This document shows positions 45,863 to 57,642 of a stretch of DNA of 64,000 nt, piece after piece. Origin of the DNA: Plutella xylostella (taxonomy: Eukaryota; Arthropoda; Insecta; Lepidoptera; Plutellidae); the NCBI RefSeq assembly GCF_932276165.1, contig NC_063997.1:5714001-5778000 (forward strand), read 5' to 3'. The notes under the pieces were generated by a model, which did no database searches, was not told the origin of the DNA, and saw only the letters and a program-made list of their open reading frames with translations. Made by a program: the position numbers and the translations under genes. How positions within the stretch are numbered: the stretch's first letter is position 1; each line of letters starts with the position of its first letter.

Positions 45863-46809
45863 AACACTTTATTTTTTCCCAAAATGCTCAGCATATTAAT
45901 GGACCGGGTGGTCTTAACTTTCATATTGAGTTACATCGCATAACCCCTACAACCTTGCTACATAGTAGCCGAAGAGACGCAACGTGCGTCGTATCTTCAT
46001 GAGTAAATTTACCCTACCGTACCTTACCCTACCTTACCTTATACCTTTAAGGGAAGGGTGCAACAATAAAAATCATCAAATTGCGGTCAGGTTGCTACCC
46101 TCAGGTGTGTAATAATCGGGTGGGCGGCGGCTCATAACTTGGGACCAGGCATTATGAAATTTTATAAATAAGATTATTTAAGTTTTCCCTTTTTTGTAGA
46201 TAAATAAGTTAGTGGATGTTAGAGTGGGGGGTGACTGTATGAATTTGATGAATGTGGGGTGGATGCTCAAAATATATTTTGTTCAAATAATGTAGGTGTA
46301 GCGCCAAATATGTCAACATTTTGCAAATTAGAAATTGAGTATTTTAAAATTCGAATGAAAGTTATTCGGTATTTTTGGGTGTTAAAATGAATTTTTCGCG
46401 GCCCATTCAGCATGCAGCTCGAGCTACTAGCTTTTAAGCATATTTCACTCCCGTATGACGATTTTTATAGACAAACTACCGTTGATAGTCTCCTATAATT
46501 AATTAATAGGTAATGGTTACACTATTAATTAATTTTAATGTTATTATCAATTTCATATTGCATAATTTTGATTACTTTGCGTAAAAACCCATGTCTATAT
46601 TAAATGGGAAATCTCATCAAGCGGCCCATCTCATAATCGTTCACAGCGTAAACAAACACAAACAATTTAATTCCGGGTAATTTTAAACCAAACCTACGGA
46701 AATATCTGCCTAGTAAATATGTAATGGATAAAATAAATAGCTAAATAATAAATAGCCATGTAAACTATGACATTTTATTAGGTAGTTATGGGGAATTTAA
46801 AGCGATGAA
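45863..46809. other. Intergenic, AT-rich
   Basis: Contains a low-complexity TACCCTACCTTACCTT tract at about 46010-46050. No gene seen. Confidence 0.4.
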
Positions 46810-47012
46810 TCCTAACTAATATCATAAATGCGAAAATAACTGTGTCTGTCTATCTGTCTGTTACTCTTTCACGCCAAAACTACTGAACGGATTTGAATGA
46901 AATTGGTATATATATATGGTCTAGACCCTGAGAAAGAACATAGGCTACTTTTTATCCCGGAATTCCCACAGGAATACTTTTTAAGGCGAAGTGAAGTTCG
47001 CGGGACAGCTAG
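46810..47012 (+). mobile_element. Helitron-like non-autonomous element, copy 2
   Basis: A|TCCTAACTAATATCATAAAT at the left, GGGACAGCTAG|T at the right, a TGTCTGTC tract inside, then GCCAAAACTACTGAACGG and GAAAGAACATAGGCTAC. 203 bp, no ORF. Confidence 0.8.
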
Positions 47013-48979
47013 TACAAATTCTATCCCAAGTTAATTTTTTTAATAAAAAGCTATTCACTGATAATTCGCGCCACGAGGCAGTTAAGGAAAGCATTTTTAT
47101 GTTCTGTTTTTATTTTTTCTAATTCTGAAAAAAAATTACAGACACTAAATCAGGGAAGTATAATTCTCTTTGCATTAAATTCACTGATTAGTTAGCATTT
47201 TTTTAATTAAATAAAATAACAACAGTTGCGACAATCTAGCAAACATGGTTCTTTCATTCATGTCGTGTGTTTAGCAATTTTATCTGACAAATAAAAACTC
47301 TGCCTGGGAATATTACCTAATTTGTCACAACAAAAACACGCAATGAATCTTTAACATTAAATTAAATCGATTAGGTAGCTAGTCGGTTTTTACGGGAGCT
47401 ACGTAAGTATAATGTCATACCTTTGTCATACACAATAGAGTACATACATATTATACTGTCGATCACTTATTTCCCAGAATACCAAGATAATAATCCCCGT
47501 GATCTATTTCGGGTAAACCAACTTGTAATAGTTGTAATTATGTTAATAAAACAGTATTACCAACGCAACGTAACTATACAAATCTGATAATTGTGTTACC
47601 ACCCTAACAAGTCTCATAGAAACATAATTCATGAGTTTATCTCTACCCTTCCCTTCAGTGCTTTAATTCTGTTAGGTTGTCACTCGTAACTCATAACTCA
47701 TGCCTGACTTACTGGTAACAACCGTGTTGGGACCGATACCATACGAAATGTTTGATTATAATGTGATAAATTACTGGGTTGCTATTATTTATTTTTCAAT
47801 CTGATCTTTTGTTTTTTTACATAAGTACAGATACGGATAGGTAAATAATGATTCTGAATAAGTAAACGGATAAAATTTAGGGTACTTAAACTAGTTAATC
47901 ATCGCATACTAATTTATAATTTACCATTTTATAGCATCTTTAATCTGATTCATGTACATTTTTGAGCTAAAATGTATTATAATGATATCCTTCAAATATT
48001 ACTTACACATAATAATATGTAATAATTATAACAGGTTAGACCATAATTATATTTTACATAACCACCACCCAAAACAATTTTATTCCAACTAAACCTCTAA
48101 AATCTCGCTCCACTCACACTTTTCACCTACAGCAATTATTTTCCCAAACTTAATGATCTGCAAAACGATATTACACACGGAAAGCCCCTCGCTAACCGTC
48201 CGCGGCACCACTAATGATATGAAAATAGACTTCATTCCAGCCCTTGTTAAGACTTCATAACGAAGACACCAGGAAATTTACATATAGAACACCGAAATAC
48301 ATCCCTATATTTGGAAGTTACCTACCTTCATCACTGACGAGATCAGAAACCGCCTAAAGAAACTTTTAACCTGTCGATGTCATCCGAACCTTGTCTAAGC
48401 GCCAGAGAGTTTAAATTACGTTGAATTAGTTGTTAGCAAGTTTGCTTTAGTTATGTGGTACTAAGCCGACTGGACGACCGAGTTAGAGCCCTGTTGGAAA
48501 ACTTTGTGTAAACGTGCAGTCGCTACCTGGGATGTGTAGTTTTGTCGTGGCCTTTGTTTGTATTGTAAACTTGGATAAACTTTATGAACATACGCATACG
48601 TGTCTCAACTCTATAAACCAGGGGTTTGGGTTTGCTAACTTAACTAAGTTAGCTAATAATATTCCTTTATTATTGAATATTTTTTTATGTTTGCATTAGG
48701 CTTATTTAAATAATACTAAGCGGCGAAAAATATCTTATGATTGTCAATAAAGTTAATCATAATTGTCAAAAAAATATCGCGATATGGACAGATTTCTCAA
48801 AAACAAAGGTGATGCAGGTCTACGTAAAATTGTATGGAAACTGGTAAAATTACATCATAATTTGTTCATAACAAAGGGCCCGGGCGCACAGTTCAAGTTG
48901 GTCGCCCACCAGATCACTACCCCCTATTCTGCTCAACATAGTGGGGTGTCATGATTGACGCGACGAAAGATGGTACTCG

Positions 48980-49045
48980 ATGGCTGACGAAATGACAAGT
49001 GACGTGAAGGAAATGATGAGCAACATGCCGCAGCTGCTCTCGTAA
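48980..49045 (+). CDS. Candidate small ORF or 62-bp first exon, weak
   Basis: The sequence is less AT-rich than its flanks. From the ATG at 48980 it reads MADEMTSDVKEMMSNMPQLL followed by Ser and TAA. The same place offers a good splice donor (CTC|GTAAGC, GT at 49042-49043), which would make 48980-49041 a phase-2 exon of a further gene to the right. No continuing exon was found in the window and the start context is poor. I do not recognise the protein. It could be chance. Confidence 0.2.
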   Translation: MADEMTSDVKEMMSNMPQLLS

Positions 49046-49104
49046 GCATTTTCACCCTCGCTCGTGTCTCGAGTTCAACTATAAATAATACGGAAAAATA
49101 TGTT

Positions 49105-49133
49105 AAACGGCCCTATTCCGAATAGGGCCGTTT
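49105..49133. repeat. Perfect GC-rich hairpin
   Basis: AAACGGCCCTATT, loop CCG, then AATAGGGCCGTTT: 13 bp, all paired, within AT-rich DNA. It is followed by CTTTT. Function unknown. Confidence 0.85.
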
Positions 49134-49198
49134 CTTTTAAAAGGAGTTCTGGAGTGGATTATTTAAGTAGGTAGTAAAAAATATATACTATATAATTA

Positions 49199-49299
49199 TA
49201 CCTTGTTTCACGAGGAAATACATGTGAAAGGACCCTTATTACATTCGACTAAGGGTAGTTATTGTTTGTATCAGTGTTTCCCCGTGAAACAAGGTATAG
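49199..49299. repeat. Imperfect inverted repeat, about 100 bp
   Basis: ATACCTTGTTTCACGAGGAAA on the left and TTTCCCCGTGAAACAAGGTAT on the right, with one mismatch/offset. Either a MITE or a pre-miRNA-like hairpin. Confidence 0.6.
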
Positions 49300-50406
49300 G
49301 TATTTTTAAGTTCATTTTTGATCAGCATTTTTAGGCCTACCAATAAGTACTTACCTATTTCCTTTAAATGTTTGCCATTTACAGATAAGGATGCATTGCT
49401 TTTTATGTAAACATGGTTTTATTTATTCATCATGAAAGTGATAAAAATGAGTGGTGAGGTGTAGGTGGTAAAAATAAATCATTATACGCAGGTAATTAGA
49501 TATGCATAGGTATACCTATCAAAGTAAGTAATAATTTGAGGTTTGAGGGCGCCCTTTTATTATAAGTATTGTAAATGTTATGGTTACAATTCAAATTGAC
49601 TTTATAAACCGTCATATTATCATTAATTAATTAAAGCTACCTACTTGCTACTTTATATCTCTAGTCCATCCATCCAAAGGTGGTCTGGAAGAGATCGCTA
49701 TGATCATTTCTTGGTGTAAGTACCTACAAATAAAGAGAACTCTATCTATCTATCTACAAGGTAAAACAAATATAGCTATTCCAAGTTTTAAGTATCCATA
49801 TCCATTATACGAGTATATATTATAGGTATACCATTACAGAAACCACTGAATTATTTAATCTACTTCCCTTAGATTTTCAATGAATTTTCCTAATAGCAAC
49901 TAAGTATTAAGCTCTACTTAACTGGTTTTGTCAAAAAATAAAAAAGAGGGAGAAAAAGGAAGGAATCTAGATCCTATTTCACGTAGTAAAATCGCTTGTG
50001 AAAGCCCGTAACATAAGTAAATAAGGTTAGTTTTGGCTTGTATCAAGATCCTTCTCGAGACTCCCTCTAGAACGCTCCAACTATTTGAATAAGCCATTGA
50101 TCTCCTTTACTCCGGTTCTCGACTCATTTAACTAACGAGATAAAACAATAGTTTCAAGGTTTGTGAATTTTATTTAAAAACTTGTTCGGAGGAAACGAAT
50201 TAAGCACTTTTCCGTAATTTACGGGTAATAACCCGTTGAAAATGGCTGCTGAAAGTGTCGTTAACACGTCTGAAAAGTTTAAACCACTCAATTGAAGAGC
50301 TGAAGATAAGGGGTTAATTTGAAAGTTGCTGCCGCATTATAAAAGCCACTGTACGAATTTGTATTTATTATAAATAAATAAACATAAATGATTATAATAT
50401 GTATAA

Positions 50407-50632
50407 TAGCGGTTCCCGCGCGCTTCGCTTCGCCTTAAAAAGTTTTCCCGTGGGAATTCCGGGATAAAAAGTAGCCTATGTTCTTTCCCAGGGTCTAGAC
50501 CGTATGTATACCAAATTTCATTCAAATCCGTTCAGTAGTTTTGGCGTGAAAGAGTAACAGACAGACAGACAGACAGATAGACAGACAGACAGACAGACAC
50601 AGTTACTTTCGCATTTATAATATTAGTTAGGA
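50407..50632 (-). mobile_element. Helitron-like non-autonomous element, copy 3
   Basis: On the minus strand it starts A|TCCTAACTAATATTATAAAT with a long TGTC array (+ strand 50560-50599, GACAGACA with one GATA), then the shared right part. The terminal CTAG appears altered to CTAT. Confidence 0.75.
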
Positions 50633-53500
50633 TGAAACATTTGCGCGAACTGGACAATCCGTCCAACACGGTTTTAAATTTTATACAAGTCCTAATCGAG
50701 CTCGAGTACTTGTCACCTACACGATAAGAAGAAAGAAAATGGCGACCATACAAATTCTTGTTTAGCTTGCAAAGTGCAGTTTAGTTAGCCAAAGATCCGC
50801 AACGCAAACACTAACAAGCTGCACTTGTAATCTAGAATCTAGTACATCTAAAATATCTGAACACTCACCCATTAGTAGTTTGACAGTTCGAAAAAAAATA
50901 AACTAAAAAGCCGACGAGGAGGTCGCCACATCGTCTAGGCACTCCGCCAACAGCCGTATTCTGTAGCACTTGGATGAAACACATTCTACTATGTTATTAT
51001 TATTACGATACGATGGTAACTAAGCTAACCGGGTTACCTTTTCACCAAGGTGGCAAACCATAGCCTAGAAGAGTTTGTCACCGTTTGAGTAGTCATAACT
51101 AAAATGGAATTTGTATAATGGTGCTTCGGCCACCTGCAACGTATGTGCGTATCTTCCAAGCTGATTTAAATAGTGTTCAGTTAGTAAAAACCTTCTCCTA
51201 CTGCGACCTCAACTCTAATCTACTAAGATAGTCTAATCACTAGACTAAAACGTCGAGAAAGAAGTTTTCATAAAGACTGCATAAGTACTTACTTCAATTT
51301 TTTTACCATCTGGTATCTATCTAGGTATGTCGTGAAAATTTACCATGGAGCTGATGCTGGAATGGGACAGAAAATGTTATGTCTTATAAAATTAAGATTT
51401 CTATTCATAGAATTATGTAAATACATACTTCATAAATAGTTTGATTTCGTACTTATTTCATAATTTATGTACTTATATACATTATAATTATATTACTTAT
51501 GTAGACAACTAATATCCAACTCAACTAAAAATCATCCACTCGATCAACCGTAAACACTAGGATATTCATCGGCGATTTAAAATAGCTATCCGAATAAGCA
51601 TTATCTAGGAACTAGCGTTATTAAAATACTGTCAATATTACCTGTAACAACAATATTACACGTGTCACGTCTCTTGATAAAGCTAATGGGGTAAATTTAG
51701 GTAGGTAATAATTATGATGGTTAATATGTAACGTCAAAGATATTACTTATATTATATTAGAATACACTTATTTCACAGTATCTATAGTACAGCAGTCATA
51801 CAGTTACATTCAAAGGTAACTTAATCAAGAACCAGCCACCTAGGTACACGACGATTTCATTATTTGTGCACTTAAAAAAAACGAAACAGCCAGCAACAAA
51901 ATAATAAGGCCTCAGAATAAGGAAGTGCGCTTTTGGCTCAGGTGTCTGAATACAGCCGGCACGACGTCGTTTTAGTCACTTTACTATTTCAGAGGTGATG
52001 TAGAGGGCCGTAATTAAAAAGTGCCATTTAACACCTGGCCGACACGCCGGGTGAAGCGAACTGGCACTGCGCAGCGGAACGAATGGGAGCGAAACGGAGC
52101 GAAACACTTCATACATTTACTGTCATGTAATGTGACAGCCAGGATGCATGAAAGGAGCATTCCCGAGTTAGTTTTCAAGTAAACCTTATAGGCCCTGCCC
52201 TTCCTGGCTGCAACTCACTATCGATAGGACTAGTTCATCCTTTCGCCACGAAGATAAAGCTAGAAAAGACCTAGTGTCCTAGAGTAATAAGTAGGTAACA
52301 GGTAGGGTACATTATTTATTTTCTAATCTTTATGATTTATGGGTCGTATGCTAACAAAAGTCTTGTGTGAGTGGGTGTACTTACTAACTTGTAATGTGTA
52401 CCTTTTTTGTGAATAAATACATAGGTATTATATTATTTCGTATTCCAAATCAGAGAAACAGTATGATATTACTATCTATGGGACGAGATAATGTTTCAAA
52501 ACTGGGTCAAGATATAGTATTTTACTAAAAGTATTCAAACATTAAAATCGAAGAACTTCTACAAAAATATTAGTTTTATAATCTGTACGAATAACGCAGA
52601 ACGCATAACCGTTATAATAAAATTCTAGCAAAAGAGTCCTCTGTATGACTACCAATAGCGATAAAATGAAGGTTTTGTATAAGTCAACTTTATCTTCCAG
52701 GATACAGGCTTAATATCTCATTGCATTTGCGCAGCACAGAGAGATTTTATAGCGGTTAATATTTTTCAGTCCACGATATTTTTATTTTAAAAGATTTTAT
52801 TTTTTACTTTTCGCTTTGCGGTTTTTGTGCTCACTCGCTTGTTCGAACGCGTTACACGGAATAACTGTTTTTATTTTATGAAATTCCAAATATTTTACCA
52901 CTTTGATTCTACTCGCAATTTAAACAATACTTTCAATTTAATATTATTATGATAATTAAATTGTTTTCCACCCATACCACATCCAACTATAATATTATAC
53001 CGTTGCATACATTAGTTACTAAATTAAGTACTAATACTTAGCGTAGAACGCTTCGTTCATTAAATTTTCTCTTAATTAATACGAAGCTACCTCAATATAA
53101 TATTCTTAACTGACTCCAAATTAAGTCGAGGAACAATAAGATCGTATTTGAATAATAATTATTTCGTGAAAGGAGGATTATAAATGAAAATACAATTTAA
53201 TAGTTTGCATACCAGCCAAGGCGATTAAAATATTAACAAAATTCATAATAAAATGAGATCCCTGTGATTTAATTAAACATACTAGCTACTTTAATTTTGT
53301 GTTGTTTAGTGACGGTGTTTTTTTATATATTTTTTTAGATTCAAATATCTTTATTTAACATTAAATGTGATGTGGTACTTTGCTTTAGCTTTAGCTGCGT
53401 TGCTTAACAGAATTAAAGTTCTTCAGAATAAACCTTAATTTTGGGTTCTATTAAACTTTTTAAGACCCTGTATAGGTATTTTATGTTTGAAACAGTGCAT
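50633..53500. other. Intergenic, nothing recognised
   Basis: AT-rich; one GC-richer patch at 52020-52110 with GAGCGAAACGGAGCGAAAC, reminiscent of the patch at 3660-3700. No exon supported. Confidence 0.4.
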
Positions 53501-54568
53501 TATACAGGGTTATTGGTAAGTAGACCGGATCCTTTCAGGAGGTGATAGAGGAAGGCATTTCCAGGCGATTGAACCCTATAATGCATTATCCGAAACTTAA
53601 CCATTTCTAAAATATTCAATATTTAAGTTTTTTTAAAAAATTGCCAAAATTTTATGTTTAAAACCGAAATAAAAAAAACTAGCCCTATATCAATAATTTT
53701 TTTGGTTGTTTTGCAGAAGTAACAAATTGATAAAATAATTTAAATAATCAAATTTGCATTATTTGACTTAAATTAGACACAATACCTCAAAATAGTTTAA
53801 CATTTAAAAAAAATATTGAGAACGTAAAAACAAATAAGTTAAATTAAAAAAGAATGTAATATGATAATTTTTTGTGCACTTTAGCTTAAAAACATGGCCA
53901 ACTTATAAGCTTTCAAATATGATATTTCAATATCAAATCAATTAAGGTATCACCAAGATATGGCCAAAACAACCAGCACAGGCGGACATAATTCAATAGA
54001 AAAACGAACAAGTTTAGCCTAATTTAAAGGTAAAAAGTGTGATTGTTTTCAGTCAGTTGACTTTAGTATGGAATCCCCTATTGAGTTTTCTCCGCCTTCT
54101 CTGGTTGTTTTGGCCATATCTTGGTGATACCTAAATCGATTTGATATTGAAATATCTTATTTGAAAGCTTATAGGTTAACCATGTTTTTTAGCTAAAGTG
54201 CACAAAAAATTGTCATATGAGATTCTTTTTTAATTTAACTTATTTGTTTATACGTTATGAATATTTTTAAAAAATGTTTAACTGTTTTGAGATTTTGTGT
54301 CTAATTTAAGTCAAATAATGCAGATTTGATTATTTTAATTAGTTTATTAAGGCGTTACTTCTGCAAAACAACCAAAAAAGTTATTGAAATATGGCTAGTT
54401 TTTTTTAGTATCGGTAAGTTTTGGCAAAAAATTTAAAAATGCTTAAATATTAAATATCTTAGAAATGGTTAAGTTTCGGATAATGCATTATAGGGCTCAA
54501 TCGACTGGAAATGTCGTCTTCTATCACCTCCTGAAAGGATCAGGTCTACTTACCAATAACCCTGTATA
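53501..54568. mobile_element. Large near-palindromic foldback element (about 1.07 kb)
   Basis: The left end TATACAGGGTTATTGGTAAG and the right end CTTACCAATAACCCTGTATA mirror each other. Arms of about 450-480 bp continue inwards (GGATCCTTTCAGGAGGTGATAG, ATAATGCATTATCCGAAACTT, TTTTGGTTGTTTTGCAGAAGT, CACCAAGATATGGCCAAAACA) with scattered mismatches. The unpaired centre is about 53985-54095. There is no ORF. A TA target-site duplication is possible. Confidence 0.85.
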
Positions 54569-56826
54569 TACTAACGACCTACGATTCACAATCTAAAAGC
54601 GTTCTTATAATTTATTTCCACACGTAAAAAATATGAAATTTTAATTAGTAACAAGAACTATGCTGTTTCTAGAATGCTATGCTGCATACAATTTTGTTAA
54701 TAAAATTAAACTTGCAGTAAAAATATTTCAAGTTTATGAAATATTGTTACTTGAATGCCATACAACATGTTATGCCATAGCATAGATCTAGATGTATTCC
54801 TTGAGTGCATTGTACAATATACATACATTAGTGTGATTATTACACTATAAATCAATTGTACTGACTGATTGATCAAGTGTCTCATTTAATTGATTGCACT
54901 AACATATTGTTAGACATTCTCCACTACTACTTACCTACATCGTCTTATAAGCCGGGTTGGTTTTAAGGGTTAAATTAATAAATAAGTATCGCAACTAAAA
55001 CTAAGCTAACTTTATAATTAATGCTACATTTATCTACAACCTATTTAAAAGTCAATTTCTACAGGTATTCCGAAAATAGGTTAATGAGAGCACAGCCCAC
55101 AATTTACTTTACCACTTTAACTAAAACTGTGTTCGAATTTCAGCCGGCATCGCTTTGCAAAATACGTTTTTTTCCAACACCTTTATTCTTCTTTTCCACC
55201 AAACGGTGGTTTTAATTACTTCCGACGTTGCCGACGAGGCAGTCTCGAAACACCAATTCTATTTGTATTTTCGCAGCCCTAGTTGTCATTTATGTGCTGC
55301 GTCTCCTTTCTTTTCATGGAAATAAATAGGGACGGGATGAGGGGAAGTTGACTGTCGGTTGTTTCAGAACCGAGGAGAGTTCGGAATATGGTGCGCCTGT
55401 CCATTTGTGGCACTCCAGTCCTCACTCTTGGGAAATGTGCGTGGCCAGTTATAGCCGCGCGTGATGCTATCGGACAAAACTGCTCGATTTAACTCAAGAC
55501 CCTAGCCCATTTTGATGGAGTATTATTATTACTTAATCGTTTCAAACGAATGTAGATTTCGTTTATGGATTGTTTATTTTCATTTCAAAAGTAGACTGAA
55601 AGTTCAAAATGACAACGACCTTTCAGAGTTTTTCGTTTACATATAATGTGCTTGAAGCTTTAAACTCATAAATTTAAAACCGATTCTCGATAAACTTTCC
55701 GAGGATAAACTTTTGTATTTCTACGAACTCAACACAGACAGTTTTAATCTTACGCCGGCTTCGTGAGAAACCCGCCGGCAGAGCAGATGGCTTCAGCCGA
55801 CTCTTTAATAAAAATGGCTCGATCCACAATAAGCCAGAGCTCTAACCAGCACAAAATTTAAATCCTGCTTAAGTTAAGAGCCTTCTTTTGTACTCGTGGC
55901 TTACTAAAACTTATGACCGACTTCTCCGTTCGCGATGACAGCCGCCGCGCTTTCACAATTTGCAGTTCTTTGCAATAAACACAAGTGTAGAGCTGAACTA
56001 AATTGAGAGCAGCTCTGCTTGTTTGTTTGAGTCCGTAAAGCAATTTGAATTTTTAACCTGCAACTCCCAGCTGCGGAAAAGATTTTCTATTAATTTTAAG
56101 AAAACGCCGAGACTCTGTTGAACAAAGGATTCTAGGAATTACGTGTTTTCTTAAACGAAAACAGTAAACGCTAAATGAAATGCATACGTTTTCCAAATAA
56201 ACATTTGAAAATGCTGCGCGCTTCCTTTCAGATGCATAGCAAATTATCTCGGCTACGTATTAACCCCGCGTGCATCGTAGCCTAGTTTCCACTTTTTCAT
56301 TTCATTCTACATTCATTTCGCAATGTTCTCTGGATCGTTCCAGTCCTATTTGCGAGTTAAAACAACTTTGGGATACATAACATACAGGTGAGGCCGTACT
56401 GTATTTTTTGCCGGCTTTAGTTCTCGACGGACTTGGGCCTACGTTTAATATTTATTTTAAAAAAGCTCGTCTACTCTAATATCTACCGGAAGATACATTT
56501 TTGTCTGCTTGTATTAAAAATTAGAGGATTCAAATGTTTTGTCTTATCAGTTTACACAAAAAAATCATGTATGTAGGTACTAACGAACTTAAAAATCACT
56601 AAGAATTGTATTTAAAAAATAAACAGCAAATAATAGAAAACAGCTTAAATATAACATAATATAAAAAATAATATACTATAATATAAATATACCAATAGCA
56701 AAATAGTTTTGTTATTTTTTTTACTCTGGAGCACCGTATTATTTTTTCGCGAATTTCTAGTCGTAGAACAAAGGGTTATTAAGGATTACCCCCTGAGTTA
56801 CCACCTTTCAGTTCACTCTTTCAACA
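54569..56826. other. Intergenic, nothing recognised
   Basis: AT-rich with no supported exon or element boundary. Confidence 0.4.
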
Positions 56827-57037
56827 TCCTTACTAATATTATAAATGCGAAAGTAACTGTGTCTGTCTGTCTGTCTGTCTGTCTGTTACTCTTTCACGCC
56901 AAAACTACTGAACGGATTTGAATGAAATTTGGTATACATACGGTCTACACCCTGGGAAAGAACATAGGCTACTTTTTATCCCGGAATTCCCACGGGAAAA
57001 CTTTTTAAGGCGAGGCGAAGCGCGTGGGAACAGCTAG
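56827..57037 (+). mobile_element. Helitron-like non-autonomous element, copy 4
   Basis: A|TCCTTACTAATATTATAAAT at the left, GGGAACAGCTAG|T at the right, with a (TGTC)n tract at 56860-56885 and the shared interior. 211 bp. Confidence 0.82.
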
Positions 57038-57109
57038 TTGTATATAATATTAAGAGATGATTCAATACAAACACCGAGTTGGGCAGATTTCCGTATTTTA
57101 ATTCAGGGG

Positions 57110-57220
57110 CAACGCCTACAGCTATCATCAGCCAATAATCATCCACTGCTGGACATATGCCTCTCCCAAGGAGCGCCACAACACTCGGTCCTCGGCCTTC
57201 CTCATCCAACCACTACACGC
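57110..57220 (-). pseudogene. Minus-strand RTE-type LINE 3' remnant
   Basis: On the minus strand the frame reads RKAEDRVLWRSLGEAYVQQW, like the C-terminus of RTE copy 2 (RLGWRSLGEAYVQQW). It ends soon after, so it is an old 5'-truncated fragment. Confidence 0.6.
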
Positions 57221-57505
57221 CTACAGCTACTATCGTGAAACAAACGACAGTAAATATATTATGTAGTGGACAAAACAAATGAACGTTTTCGTTTGTATTT
57301 GCGCAAACTGTAAAAACTTGCACCTACAGAGTACCCTACCAACATAGAAAATGTATTACAATGTTACGTACGCTAAGTGAGTTTACAGTGCAGTACATAT
57401 TATACGCTCCGTACCAAATTATTTATTATCTTACAATACAGGTACTTACTGTAAAATGCGTCAAGAATGTCTGAAGAACTTATTTATTCTAAGCATTTTC
57501 GTACT

Positions 57506-57642
57506 GGGGGGTAACTCTATATGACGAAAAACTAAGTTTCGAAGCGCTGCTGTGAGCCTCGACTCTATATCCTTGTATTAAACGTGCCGATTGCACGACA
57601 GCTCTCGTTCGTTAGTTTTTCGTCAGAATAGAGTAACCCTCC
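57506..57642 (+). mobile_element. MITE family A, copy 5
   Basis: Left end GGGGGGTAACTCTATATGAC, right end CGTCAGAATAGAGTAACCCT. The interior has GTGAGCCTCGACTCTATATC and GCACGACAGCTCTCGTTCG. The cleanest copy of the family. Confidence 0.78.

Larger units (their letters stand above)
47013..50406. other. Intergenic, AT-rich, with hairpins and one weak small ORF
   Basis: Apart from the candidate small coding segment (48980) and the hairpins at 49105 and 49199 listed separately, nothing is recognised. Confidence 0.4.

Noticed and set aside
49105..49140. Bacterial rho-independent terminator
   Set aside because: The hairpin plus T-run looks like one, but everything else in the window is eukaryotic nuclear DNA.
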